A DNA stretch of 35,457 nt from assembly GCA_022824585.1 (NCBI GenBank), contig JAJDZN010000106.1:1-35457 (forward strand), given 5' to 3'. Source of the DNA: Bryobacterales bacterium. Lineage in GTDB: Bacteria > Acidobacteriota > Terriglobia > Bryobacterales > UBA6623. The translations under genes were made by a program, and so were the position numbers. The notes below the pieces were generated by a model that saw only the letters and a program-made list of their open reading frames with translations, had not been told where the DNA came from and made no database searches. Shown here piece by piece: positions 1 through 8,336 of the stretch. Within the stretch, counting starts at the first letter, position 1. Each line of letters begins with the position of its first letter.

Positions 1-1024
1 GGTCCGGAATGCGCTGGAACGTCGACGGTGCCAACGCCATCCTCGGCCTACGCTGCTGCACCCAATCGAATCGCTACGAGGACTTTTGGGCCCATCGATC
101 AGCCGCAACCTGAGCAGATCTCAAATTTCCGACGTACACCCCTCCCGGCCTTTGCTCTACAACCCGATTCCGCAGACAAAGAATCAGCCGTGGTTCTTGA
201 CCGTCGCGGTGTCTCGTCCCATCCCGGAACAGGCTATCATGGCTCATCGGACTCCAGCGTCCCTCGGCCCTGTCCCGGACCCTGCAACCCTGCAACCTTC
301 GCCTCGCCGTTTCGGCCCGCTTCTGCTGCACGACTGAACCATTACCACACATCCCCCACGAAGCGCTTCTCGCCCGATCTTGGCCTCGGTTCGTCAAAGC
401 CCCGCTTGAACCGTCCAATTTCGAGCGATTCTTCGACTATTCTGCGCAACCGTGGACAACCGGCAGGCATCTTCGAAGTTCGCTTCGCGGTCCAGGGCCG
501 GCCCATGTTGTTGTGGCACGACCGAAATGCTGCGGATCTCACCAAGCTGTGATGCGGCACGAGACGCGAGGAGCGAGACGTATTCCCGGCAATGGGTGAA
601 TTTCGTATCGGCCGGTCGAGCCGGGCTCGTTACGCCGAACGGCCCGTGACAGGAGCCCCGTGGACAGCGGGCAGTGTTGCATGGACGGACGAGTCCGATG
701 CAACTTGAGGTCCATGCGGCGCTGGCTTGCACTCAACCTCTCGGCTGGACTTGCCCGCATCCGACTGGGGCACGCGCATAACTGCCGAGGCTGGCCGATC
801 TTTCAATCACATCCTTCTGGCGGGACTCACTATGACCCCCGGGGCTTCCGGGACTGGAAATTCCCGGGGCACTCCCCGCCCTTCCAATCGGCCCGCGTTT
901 GCGACCGCGCGCAAAGTAGATCGCTTCGCAGCATTGCCGCCCCCCAGCAGTTGAGAATTCTGAGCCGACCGATGTCGTTCGAATCCGCGATCTCTGCCGT
1001 CCGCGGCACCCACTTGATTCCGAA
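1..1024. other. Stretch without a convincing gene
   Basis: No open frame on either strand shows a recognisable domain, a good ribosome binding site or protein-like composition. The longest, on the plus strand at 28-552, is rich in Pro, Ser and Arg with no motif. The only structure I see is a perfect-armed hairpin near 676-704, listed separately. The stretch lies downstream of the helicase gene that ends at 1025. It could be decayed coding sequence, but I cannot name a parent gene. Confidence 0.5.
676..704. other. Isolated stem-loop
   Basis: The arms GTTGCAT and ATGCAAC enclose a second four-pair stem (GGAC/GTCC) with a one-base bulge and a six-base loop. No T-run follows on either strand, so a rho-independent terminator is unlikely. 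It may be a protein-binding palindrome, part of a small RNA, or chance. Confidence 0.3.
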
Positions 1025-3517
1025 TCAGGCACCGCCGGAGAGCATCCGTGCGAGTCCGCCCAGCGCCTGCTCGATACGGGCCGCATCGATGTTCTCCGGC
1101 AGCGGGACTGCAATCATCGGACGGTTCGTTTGCGGGTCTGTCCGAACAAGTTGCGAGATGCCCGCCTGTACAGTCGAGGGTGCCTCGCCAGAAGCCTGCC
1201 GCGCGACTTGGCCAGCGGGTTGGACGGGTGGTCCAGCCAACGCTTCGAGAAATCTCGTGCCAGCTTCAAAGAGCCCCGTCAGCGCGACCTCGATGCCGGG
1301 TGCGGCCGGGGGACGGTCGGTACCGCCACCGGGCGGTGGCCCTGGCGTGTTGACCGGCGACGGAGGGGGTTTTGGGGTCGGCGGAGTGGCGGGTTCCGCG
1401 CTGGAGGTCGGCTCGGGGACTCCGGGCTGCTTGTGCCCGTCTGTGTCCGGTCCCGGGTCCCCGGCCGGTGGGATAGGCTCGGCCTTGCGCTCGCCACCGT
1501 CCGCAGCCCCGGAGGTTCCATCCATCATTTCCTTGACCACTTTGAGAAATGTCGAGCGGCCCAGCTTCTCGAAGCTCACCTCGTCGGCAGTCGAATCGAA
1601 GAGCCCTGAGAAGAGGGCCCGCTTGAGTTGCATCGTCTCCCAGACCCGCACTTCGATGCTCCCTTCTGTCACCATGTGAATCACTTGCACGGGCTGGGCC
1701 TGCCCCATCCGATGCACCCTTCCGATGCGCTGTTCCAAGCGTGCCGGATTCCAAGGCGGCTCGAAGTTGATGACAGCCGAAGCAGACTGAAGGTTGAGGC
1801 CCACCCCGCCCGCATCGGTGGAGAGAAACACCATGCAGTTGGGATCTTCTCGGAAGCGGTCCATCAAGGCGCCGCGCTTGGGGCTGGGAACGCCGCCGTG
1901 CAGCGAAACGAAGTCGATCCCTAGCTTGGCCAGTTCCTGTCCGGCGAGGCGGGTCATCCGCTCGTACTCGCTGAAGACAACGACCTTCCGTCCTTCCTCG
2001 ACCGCGAGTTCGCGGATGATCTCTTTGAATTCCTGCAGCTTGGGAGAGTGGTTCGTCTCCTTGTCGTAGAGGAACGTCGAATTGCAGAGCATCCGCATGT
2101 TCTGGATGGCGCAGGTGATGCGACGCAGGTCCACTTCCGACAGCCAGCCCTGTCTGGACCATTTGTTCATCAGCCTGCCGAGAATCTCGTACTGCTCCCA
2201 GTAAGGGCCAGCTTGCTGCTCGGTTAGCGGAACGGAGAATACTTGGTCGGTTCGCTCCGGCAGCTGCCTCAGTACCTCGTCGCGTCGCCTGCGCAGCAGG
2301 AGAGGCTCCAGCTGCCTGTGAATCTGATTCAACCCGCGATAGCCAATCAGCTTTCCGGTCTCTGTGGTCTGGACATGGTCGTGCAGGAAGCGGAAGGCGG
2401 GGCCGAGTGCGCGACCATCCACGAACTCGACAACCGAGTAGAGTTCCTCGACTTTGTTCTCCAGCGGCGTCCCGGTCAGCACGAACGCGTAACGGCTTTT
2501 GAGCTGCTTGACCGTTTGCGCCGTCTTTGTGGCCCAATTCCGGATGCGCTGGGCCTCGTCCAGAATGATCAGGTCGGGCGCGAGGGCTTGGATCGCCTCC
2601 ATGTCCCACCGCACCAGTTCGTAATTGATGAGGTTGAAGAATTTCGGGTCGTCGTAGCGCTTAATCCTTAGTCGTCTGTCACCGTCGATGACCTGCACCG
2701 ACAGGTCGGAGAACTTCTCGATTTCGGTCTTCCACTGGTACTTTACGGAGGCGGGCGAGATTACCAAGACACGTTCGATACCCCGCCGGCGCTTCAAGAG
2801 CGTGGCTGCTGCGACGGCTTGGACCGTCTTGCCCAGCCCCATGTCGTCGGCCAGCACAACCCGGCCGCGGCTAGCCGCAAACAGGACGCCTCGCATCTGG
2901 TACGGAAACAGCGAGACCTTCACCAGTCCGGGCAGGACGGACTGGCCCGCCTCGATCTTTTTGAGCTGCTCGCTCTCCCACGCGAGGCCTTCGTCACGCT
3001 CGTTCACACGGTCTACGTAGTCGAGGACGTCGCTGTAGACAACGGCTGTGCCGTCGGCGCGCCGCAGCTCCCCCAGGATGGTCGCGAAGCGCGGGTACTG
3101 CGCTTTCGGCAGGAGCCCTGATTCGTCGAAGTAATCGGCAGCGACCGCCTCAAGCGTTGGATCTGGCCGGTCGGGAAGCTTCAACTGGACTTCAAGGCTC
3201 TCGCCGTACAGGAGGGAGAGGGACGCACGCTCGCGCTCGTAGCGCTTGTGCTCCAGCTTGGAGCGGTACCGTCGACGCAAACGTGCAAGCAGGCTCTCAA
3301 TGTGCTTGCATGTTCCCAAGGTATTGCGGGCGAAATCAGGGCAGGAACAATAGTTGTCGAAGAGGCCCGGGCCACGCATTGCGACCTTGTACTCGGTGTC
3401 ACTGGCCGAGAGCACTTGGTAGTCGCCGAAGGGCTTGCCTTTGGGCCGAGAAAGGATCCGCTTGATTGCTTCGCTCGCACGTTTCTGACGCGCTTGGATC
3501 TGTTCTTCGACTAGCAT
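1025..3517 (-). CDS. SWIM zinc-finger SNF2-family helicase
   Basis: An 830-aa DEAD-like superfamily 2 ATPase of the SNF2/Rad54 type, expected to translocate along double-stranded DNA and remodel bound protein. The N-terminus carries a SWIM zinc finger (C57, C59, C70, H72). The helicase core follows: Walker A DDMGLGKT at about 224-231, DEAQ at 320-323, LTGTPLEN near 347-354, STDAGGVGLNLQ near 566-577, and the arginine-finger motif QRIGRVHRMGQ at 596-606. From about residue 675 the protein becomes a Pro/Gly-rich linker, then a short alanine-rich C-terminal segment ending at the stop. The start is supported by AAGGA about eight bases upstream. It is a single gene with no adjacent methylase, nuclease or phospholipase-D gene, so a role in a multi-gene defence system is not indicated. 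Family assignment is secure; cellular role is unknown. Confidence 0.93.
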   Translation of the reverse strand: MLVEEQIQARQKRASEAIKRILSRPKGKPFGDYQVLSASDTEYKVAMRGPGLFDNYCSCPDFARNTLGTCKHIESLLARLRRRYRSKLEHKRYERERASLSLLYGESLEVQLKLPDRPDPTLEAVAADYFDESGLLPKAQYPRFATILGELRRADGTAVVYSDVLDYVDRVNERDEGLAWESEQLKKIEAGQSVLPGLVKVSLFPYQMRGVLFAASRGRVVLADDMGLGKTVQAVAAATLLKRRRGIERVLVISPASVKYQWKTEIEKFSDLSVQVIDGDRRLRIKRYDDPKFFNLINYELVRWDMEAIQALAPDLIILDEAQRIRNWATKTAQTVKQLKSRYAFVLTGTPLENKVEELYSVVEFVDGRALGPAFRFLHDHVQTTETGKLIGYRGLNQIHRQLEPLLLRRRRDEVLRQLPERTDQVFSVPLTEQQAGPYWEQYEILGRLMNKWSRQGWLSEVDLRRITCAIQNMRMLCNSTFLYDKETNHSPKLQEFKEIIRELAVEEGRKVVVFSEYERMTRLAGQELAKLGIDFVSLHGGVPSPKRGALMDRFREDPNCMVFLSTDAGGVGLNLQSASAVINFEPPWNPARLEQRIGRVHRMGQAQPVQVIHMVTEGSIEVRVWETMQLKRALFSGLFDSTADEVSFEKLGRSTFLKVVKEMMDGTSGAADGGERKAEPIPPAGDPGPDTDGHKQPGVPEPTSSAEPATPPTPKPPPSPVNTPGPPPGGGTDRPPAAPGIEVALTGLFEAGTRFLEALAGPPVQPAGQVARQASGEAPSTVQAGISQLVRTDPQTNRPMIAVPLPENIDAARIEQALGGLARMLSGGA

Positions 3518-3632
3518 GGCCCGTTCCTTCGTCTACCCGCCACGGCCCCGAACCGCGGACGGTTTCCGACAATCATAGCGATTCCCGAGCAGGCTTCCGC
3601 CGAGGCCGAGGCCGAGGCGCAGTTCGCCTTGC

Positions 3633-3878
3633 GTGGAAGCTCTGCGAGGTCTGTTGCCTCGAGTCGAATCTGAGGTCTTCGCCAACCGTTTAGCGGATCC
3701 CGCAAAACAGATTGTTCTCGAAGCCAAGCTCTCGGCCTCCATGTCGGAACTGGGCTGGTCGCGAGCGTCACTGACCATAGTGGACGACGATTTGGGAATC
3801 CGCGATCCAAGGAGCGGCTGGGCAGCAGCAGCTGGGAGGCACACCGCGGGGAATCGGACGGCACCGAACAATCTGTGA
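3633..3878 (+). pseudogene. Probable relic of a serine recombinase
   Basis: The plus-strand frame contains the stretch SELGWSRASLTIVDDDLGIR. It resembles the conserved segment of resolvase and large serine-recombinase catalytic domains, where ELGW, a short basic stretch and V-I-D-D-D-L-G occur in that order. The preceding residues (DPAKQIVLEAKL) are compatible with the helix before it. The catalytic N-terminus with its serine is missing and the frame stops soon after. A second frame at 3934-4140 has a vaguely similar DW-x-Q-V-E-R-L segment that might be a further decayed piece. Assignment is by eye only; chance similarity is possible. Confidence 0.33.
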
Positions 3879-4410
3879 TCAGAGGCCCCTGAAGAGCGTT
3901 ACGCGATTACTGAGAGACACTGGTCGATTTGCAATGACTGTTCAGCGGGCGGCACCGGCAATCGAATTGCTAGCTCGGGGAGCCTTCACTACGGGACTTC
4001 TGGCGCTATCTGGCCTAGCCGGTCCGGCCGCGGCTCTACGAGACGACTGGTCGCAAGTCGAGCGGCTTAGGATCCTTGCCGAAACAGCTTCATCGTTCAG
4101 GCGAGATCACCGACGACCGGACACTGCCCGTGCGGGCTAGAAACGGCTCGGCCAAATGAGGACCTCCGTCTCTGAGTCAGTTCGTACACCTCATGCTCTG
4201 CCCCAGCGGCGATGGAAGTGCCGGGCGTACGGGCCGAGCTGCCCGCCCGTTCCAACTCGAGCACGGAGAGCGGGTATTCGCTCTGGCCTGGCCACTTCGC
4301 CGTCCGCGTGTCTGCCTTGTTAGCACCCACCCGGTCGCACCGCGCCATCCGTGCGAAAGCGAAGGGGTGCATGGACTCTTGGTCGCGGGAGGTGGAAGTA
4401 TAGTAGAGGG
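3879..4410. other. Stretch without a convincing gene
   Basis: Only short overlapping frames occur here, none with a recognisable product. The best is 68 aa at 3934-4140 and may belong to the recombinase relic upstream. I see no repeat, terminator or promoter that I would defend. Confidence 0.45.
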
Positions 4411-4794
4411 ATGCCGCAGTGGATTGCGAGCGCAGCGACGGTGGTTACCGCGTTGGTAGCGCTTGCGGCATTGATCGTAAGCATCTGGGCGAGCCGGCGT
4501 GTCGCTCGCAAGCGGGAGTTTGAACTCCTCTTGGAACGGATTGATCGGGAGGCTGCCAAGCGCGAGGAGCGGATCGATCGGGAGGCCGCCAAGCGCGAGG
4601 AACGGATCGATCGGGAGGGCGCCAAGCGCGAAGAGGCAATCCGGGCGGTGATGGATCGCAGCGACAGAAAGTTCGAAGTACTGCAGAAGCGAAGCGACGA
4701 GTTGTACCGGCAGCTGGTGGAAATCACCGCACGAGCGACGTACGCCGGTGCCGTTCCAGAGAGGGCGGCGGAGGTAGCTCCCGCGACTGGCTAG
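4411..4794 (+). CDS. Small membrane-anchored coiled-coil protein
   Basis: A 127-aa protein of unrecognised family. A hydrophobic segment at about residues 5-27 (IASAATVVTALVALAALIVS) is followed by basic residues, so the N-terminus is probably a membrane anchor with a cytoplasmic C-terminal part. Residues 42-74 are three copies of an 11-residue unit, ERIDREAAKRE, highly charged and helix-forming, followed by more predicted coiled coil and a short Ala/Pro-rich tail. I chose the ATG directly before the hydrophobic segment. A GTG at 4351 in the same frame would add 20 basic residues. GGGAGG lies about 18 bases upstream and AGAGGG touches the ATG, so the start is not certain. Single-pass coiled-coil proteins of this form are common and mostly uncharacterised. 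Confidence 0.6.
   Translation: MPQWIASAATVVTALVALAALIVSIWASRRVARKREFELLLERIDREAAKREERIDREAAKREERIDREGAKREEAIRAVMDRSDRKFEVLQKRSDELYRQLVEITARATYAGAVPERAAEVAPATG
4534..4632 (+). repeat. Three tandem 33-bp in-frame repeats
   Basis: Units at 4534-4566, 4567-4599 and 4600-4632 each encode ERIDRE(A/G)AKRE. They are nearly identical at base level, differing by only a few substitutions. This points to recent amplification, and the unit length keeps the reading frame, so copy number may vary between strains. Confidence 0.85.
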
Positions 4795-5720
4795 GGCGAG
4801 GCGGTGGCCGCACAGGATGTGCTGGGTGGCCAGCCGAGCGACTAACGGTCGACCGTGGCTAGCCGACCGTCGAGCGCAGCAGCCACAGGCGAGCGGCTGG
4901 CATGCCGGTTGGCGTGGATGGCTGGAGTGGGCGGCCCGCAGACAGGCGCTTGATTGGCATTCACCCGCTCGAAACTGACCACGGCCCGGTTCGTCTGGCG
5001 CAAGCCGGAGCACAGCTGGACCACGAGCGATCCCATCGCAGGACGGCCTCATGGCTCCCACCAGCGGGAGCCGCATGCACACATCGACGGAGTTGTTTCG
5101 GCAAGAGGCCTTACGCCAGAGGTTCGGACCAAGGTGTGCTTGTCCACCCCAGATCTAGCCTCTGGACGTATGTGCTTCAGGTGTCGGTTCGAATCAAGCG
5201 ATAGCGGCTCGATTACGTTGAGGCTTCCAGGCCGGCAGGATAGACATTCGGGCGAAGCCTGATCCGTAAGGTGGGGATACGGAGACTCCTCGCGAGGCGC
5301 CACGCCTGCTGGATCACGAGAGTCGTGACCGTCGCCGTGACCTGGATGTTCTCAGTGAGGAACAGCGATCCCCCTACCCCGGATTCTATGGCACCGGGAC
5401 GGGCCTTGCCGCCCTTGGATTCTGGCGGCAAGGAGGGCGCCGCATCTACCAGGCACCGCCAGCCTCAATGCGCACAGACAATCCGGTTCGCTGATTTCGC
5501 AGAGCACTGGGTGGCCGCTGCAGTTCTGGACTCATGAGAGTGAGCGCCCGCGAACCCACCGTAGCAGTGCGAGCGAGCGGTCCCCGGCGCGCTTGGCGTA
5601 GTCGGTCGCCAAGTCCCCCGCCAGCAGCTGCCCGACCTGTCCGCGCAAGGCGATTACCGGACTCGGCAGAGATCCCAGCGAGGCCTTGCGAATTGCGGAG
5701 GCAGCTCTGTTGGCCCCGAT
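4795..5720. other. Stretch without a convincing gene
   Basis: About 0.9 kb between the coiled-coil gene and the sigma-factor promoter. Frames of up to about 130 aa occur on both strands, but none has a recognisable domain, consistent composition or a good ribosome binding site. I see no RNA gene or mobile-element end here. Confidence 0.45.
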
Positions 5721-5748
5721 TTGACTTTACAGATTCTTTACATATCAT
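5721..5748 (+). promoter_or_regulatory. Sigma-70-type promoter of the ECF sigma gene
   Basis: TTGACT at 5721-5726 and TATCAT at 5743-5748 are separated by 16 bases; each differs from the housekeeping consensus at one position. Transcription would begin near 5755, leaving a short leader before the ATG at 5778. The spacer contains two TTTACA hexamers in direct orientation, which could serve a regulator. The local AT-richness stands out from the GC-rich surroundings. Confidence 0.6.
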
Positions 5749-5777
5749 GAGGATCAGTTCCCGGGCGCAGTACCGCC

Positions 5778-6338
5778 ATGCAAAAAGAACGATTCCCGCC
5801 GTCCTGCCCGTTGCTCCAAGATCCCCGGGAGGTAGGCGCATGGACCGCCTGCTGCGCTAGGTACTTCCGACCCTTGGCGACGCGCATTACCGGGGATGGG
5901 AGTCTGGCCGAGGACGCGCTGCAGGAGTCTTGGTGCAAGGTCCTACGCGGAATTTCAGCCTTCCGGGGCGGGCCGACGGCCTGCCGCTGGGTGCGTCGCA
6001 TCGTTGCCAACAGCGCCTGCGACATCCGCGGCCGGACCCTGCTCCGCCGCGAGGTCCGACTCGAGCGCGCCCGGGAGCAAGCGGACCCCGGCGCGGACCC
6101 CGAGACCCGTGCAAGCGACCGGGAGATGCTGCGCGTGCTGCGCGAAACGGTCGCACTGCTGCCCGCACCCTACCGCCGGGTGATCGAGCTGCGCTTCGAG
6201 CGGGAGTTGTCCACGGCCGAGACAGCCGAGCGGCTGGCGGTCTCCCGCTCGAACGCAGCCACTCGCCTGGACCGGGCCCTGCGCCTGCTCAGGAGGCGTT
6301 TCCAAGCCCGGACTGGACAGAGGCCTCGGCCACTCTGA
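5778..6338 (+). CDS. ECF-type RNA polymerase sigma factor
   Basis: A 186-aa sigma-70 family protein with only regions 2 and 4, as in extracytoplasmic-function (group 4) factors. Region 2 spans roughly residues 20-100 and includes the helix DGSLAEDALQESWCKVLRGI and the -10 recognition segment with W71 and arginines. Region 4 spans about 116-178, with the helix-turn-helix ELSTAETAERLAVSRSNAAT. It should direct RNA polymerase to a dedicated promoter set. No anti-sigma factor with a membrane segment or zinc-binding HxxxCxxC motif is adjacent, which is unusual for the class. Its own promoter looks like a housekeeping one rather than an autoregulated ECF promoter. No Shine-Dalgarno sequence is obvious before this ATG. 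Confidence 0.9.
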   Translation: MQKERFPPSCPLLQDPREVGAWTACCARYFRPLATRITGDGSLAEDALQESWCKVLRGISAFRGGPTACRWVRRIVANSACDIRGRTLLRREVRLERAREQADPGADPETRASDREMLRVLRETVALLPAPYRRVIELRFERELSTAETAERLAVSRSNAATRLDRALRLLRRRFQARTGQRPRPL

Positions 6339-6356
6339 GCAACACGGGGCGACGGC

Positions 6357-6689
6357 TCACTGTTCGCCATCCCGGTCGGTCCGAGCGTAGGGGTAGTCCC
6401 TGGGAAGGGCGCGGTCCAGACGACGGCGCGCGGCACGATAGCGGATTTGGCAATCCCCGGCCTCTTCCCTCGCGAGGCTCTCGATGGCGGCTTTTCGTGC
6501 CAGTGGCCAGCGCTCTGCGAGAAGCCCGTCCAGATCCTGATCCAGTCGACAGTCGGGTCGGTCGCTTCGCAGCCGCTCGATCTCGCGGCGGGCGTCGGCT
6601 ACGACCCGCAGCCACAGCGAACGCAGGTTCTCAGGCATGAGTTCAGTGGGAGAAGACCACGGGATGTTTCCCTGCCGACCGCCCTCCAT
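6357..6689 (-). CDS. Hypothetical charged protein opposite the sigma gene
   Basis: A possible 110-aa protein, convergent with the sigma-factor gene and only 18 bp from its end. The sequence is Arg/Asp/Glu-rich and probably helical, with no membrane segment or known motif. The start at 6689 is favoured because GAGGTGG lies nine bases upstream; a later ATG at 6638 would give 93 aa. A cytoplasmic partner of the sigma factor is conceivable, but nothing in the sequence shows it. It may not be a gene. Confidence 0.4.
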   Translation of the reverse strand: MEGGRQGNIPWSSPTELMPENLRSLWLRVVADARREIERLRSDRPDCRLDQDLDGLLAERWPLARKAAIESLAREEAGDCQIRYRAARRRLDRALPRDYPYARTDRDGEQ

Positions 6690-6848
6690 TAGACCAGACC
6701 ACCTCGCGCGAACGACGACTAACGCGAGCGATGACTGTACAGGACCCAGCACAGGAGACAAGAAATCTGTGATCGGAAGATCTCTGCGAGCGTTAGGTCA
6801 TTGGAGGGGCAGATGGCGCACAGTCCTGCCCGAAGGGAGGAACTTGGC

Positions 6849-7787
6849 ATGAAGAACATTCTTGCGTTCGTGGCGCTGGCTGGACAATTCGCTGTCCTGC
6901 CGCTAGGGATGGCCGCGGCGGGTAGAACTGCGAGCGTTGCGAATGCGCTCCTTTACTGCGATGTCGAGGCTCTGAGCGACGCCTTGGAGCAGGGAGCCAG
7001 CGCGAACTGGGTGCGACCGGAGAGCGGCGAATCGGCGCTGCATTACGCGGTCGGCTGCGAATCCGGCATGGAGGGAAACCAATACGGCCTCGTGCGATTG
7101 CTCGTGGCCGCTGGCGCGGTTGTGTCGGCGGCTACAGTCAACGGTGAATCCGTGCTGGAACGAGCTCTGCTGTTTGGCTCCGAGCCAACCATAGAGCTGT
7201 TGCTGGAATCAGGCGCTAACGCCCATGGCCTCACCACGATGGGCGTATCCATGCCGGCGCTAGCACGGATAGTCGGCAATGCCAGCGCCGAGCGGGCACT
7301 GAGACAGTACGGCGCTGAGCTCTCGGCTTCCGACTTGGAGGCTGTTGACCAATGGGGCTGGATTGCCGACTTTGACCGAGACATCGACCGCTGGATGGAC
7401 AGGAATGCCGGCCTTGACGGCGCAGAGCACGCCGAGGCGCTGACAGGATTCCTTCGCGGCTACTTCGCAGACCAGCCGGAGCTTGCTGCTGAGTTTGACC
7501 TTGACCCGCTTGGGCGGACACCGACGGCTTACAGCCAAGATGCCCAGTGCTGCGGCCTTGCCCCGCCTGCAGCTTCCTCTGCAGACCGGCCTGAGGCCCA
7601 GGCGGGCGATGCTGGTCTCTCGGTGTCAGATTGCCGGCAGAACTGCCACGACGGCTACAAGAGCGGCGTGCAAGTTTGTGGCAGCGGCGCGTTCGGTGTT
7701 CTGTGCAGGATACCGTGCGGAAATCGGCGCGAAGGATGCCTTAAGGATTGCGAGAGGCTACAACCGAAAGATCCACCACAAAGCTAG
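6849..7787 (+). CDS. Exported ankyrin-repeat protein with Cys-rich tail
   Basis: A 312-aa protein. The start at 6849 has GGGAGG eight bases upstream and begins a clear Sec signal peptide (MKNILAF..., cleavage near the AAAG segment about residue 25). Ankyrin-type repeats follow over about residues 30-165: DVEALSDALEQGASANW, ESALHYAVGC, YGLVRLLVAAGA, EPTIELLLESGANAHG. These bind proteins in characterised families. The middle (about 170-250) is acidic and unassigned. The last 70 residues contain eleven cysteines in paired spacings, including CC, CRQNC and CRIPC, which suggests disulphide bonding outside the cytoplasm. The gene stands alone, downstream of the sigma-factor gene on the same strand. 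Confidence 0.8.
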   Translation: MKNILAFVALAGQFAVLPLGMAAAGRTASVANALLYCDVEALSDALEQGASANWVRPESGESALHYAVGCESGMEGNQYGLVRLLVAAGAVVSAATVNGESVLERALLFGSEPTIELLLESGANAHGLTTMGVSMPALARIVGNASAERALRQYGAELSASDLEAVDQWGWIADFDRDIDRWMDRNAGLDGAEHAEALTGFLRGYFADQPELAAEFDLDPLGRTPTAYSQDAQCCGLAPPAASSADRPEAQAGDAGLSVSDCRQNCHDGYKSGVQVCGSGAFGVLCRIPCGNRREGCLKDCERLQPKDPPQS

Positions 7788-8121
7788 TTGCTCTAAACAC
7801 CCATGGCCGCGTGCAGCCACCCCGTATGCATGAAACGGGCGAGGGTTGCCGGCGGCGTAGGGGCCACCTCAGTTGCTAGGTTTGCAGGTAGCGGAGGTGG
7901 GTGCAAGATCGGATCTCTAAGTGGTGGAAGGGCTGCGGTCCCCGCAAGGGCCGTGGCCCCCGACCTCGTCATCTAAACTGACGCCGCTGCGCCCCTTCGA
8001 GCCCCGTACCGTACCAGGCTGCGGCCTAGGACGCACAGTAAATCGAGCCCCGGCTGGTTGCCCAGCCGAGGGATTTCCCCGGGCCAGCATCACCCGCCTC
8101 CGCTGTACAGGAGGATACAGC
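7788..8121 (+). other. Hairpin-rich leader of the IS110 stub
   Basis: No protein-coding frame is convincing. The segment before the transposase stub contains several perfect inverted repeats: CCACCTC/GAGGTGG (7864-7870 with 7894-7900), TGCGG/CCGCA (7934-7938 with 7942-7946), GGGCC/GGCCC (7948-7952 with 7955-7959), and CGGCTGG/CCAGCCG (8051-8057 with 8062-8068, extendable by three pairs past a bulged A). IS110-group elements carry a structured guide (bridge) RNA between their left end and the transposase, so this may be such a region. I could not define its ends or guide loops. Confidence 0.35.
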
Positions 8122-8262
8122 ATGACAACCACAGCAGGCGACAGCCTGCAACCCGACGAGATGCACGTCGTGCATCCCCGCGCAGCCGGACTCGATGTGC
8201 ACAAGATGCAGATCACCGCTGCAGGAAGGCTTCGAGCGATCCTGCAGGACGACCCCGCCTGA
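8122..8262 (+). pseudogene. Truncated IS110-family transposase
   Basis: The ATG at 8122 follows a perfect AGGAGG nine bases upstream. The first 33 residues include VVHPRAAGLDVHKMQITA, the conserved N-terminus of IS110-family transposases, with the first catalytic Asp of the RuvC-like DEDD domain in GLDVHK. After about residue 33 the similarity ends, and the frame stops at 46 aa instead of the usual 350-450. The rest of the element, including the C-terminal serine domain, is absent; the next gene ends only 75 bp downstream. This is a deletion remnant that cannot be active by itself. Confidence 0.75.
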
Positions 8263-8336
8263 TGCGCGCCCAGTATCCGAGCCAGCCGAAGCGAATGATG
8301 CGGCCCAGCGGCGCGCGGGGCCGCTCCTGCGGCCAC

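Noticed and set aside
660..1679. A 339-aa plus-strand frame
   Set aside because: Most of it is antisense to the helicase tail, and the Gly/Pro-rich sequence reflects that Pro-rich region.
1266..2609. A 447-aa minus-strand frame inside the helicase gene
   Set aside because: It is an out-of-frame shadow of the SNF2 core, which has all motifs in the other frame.
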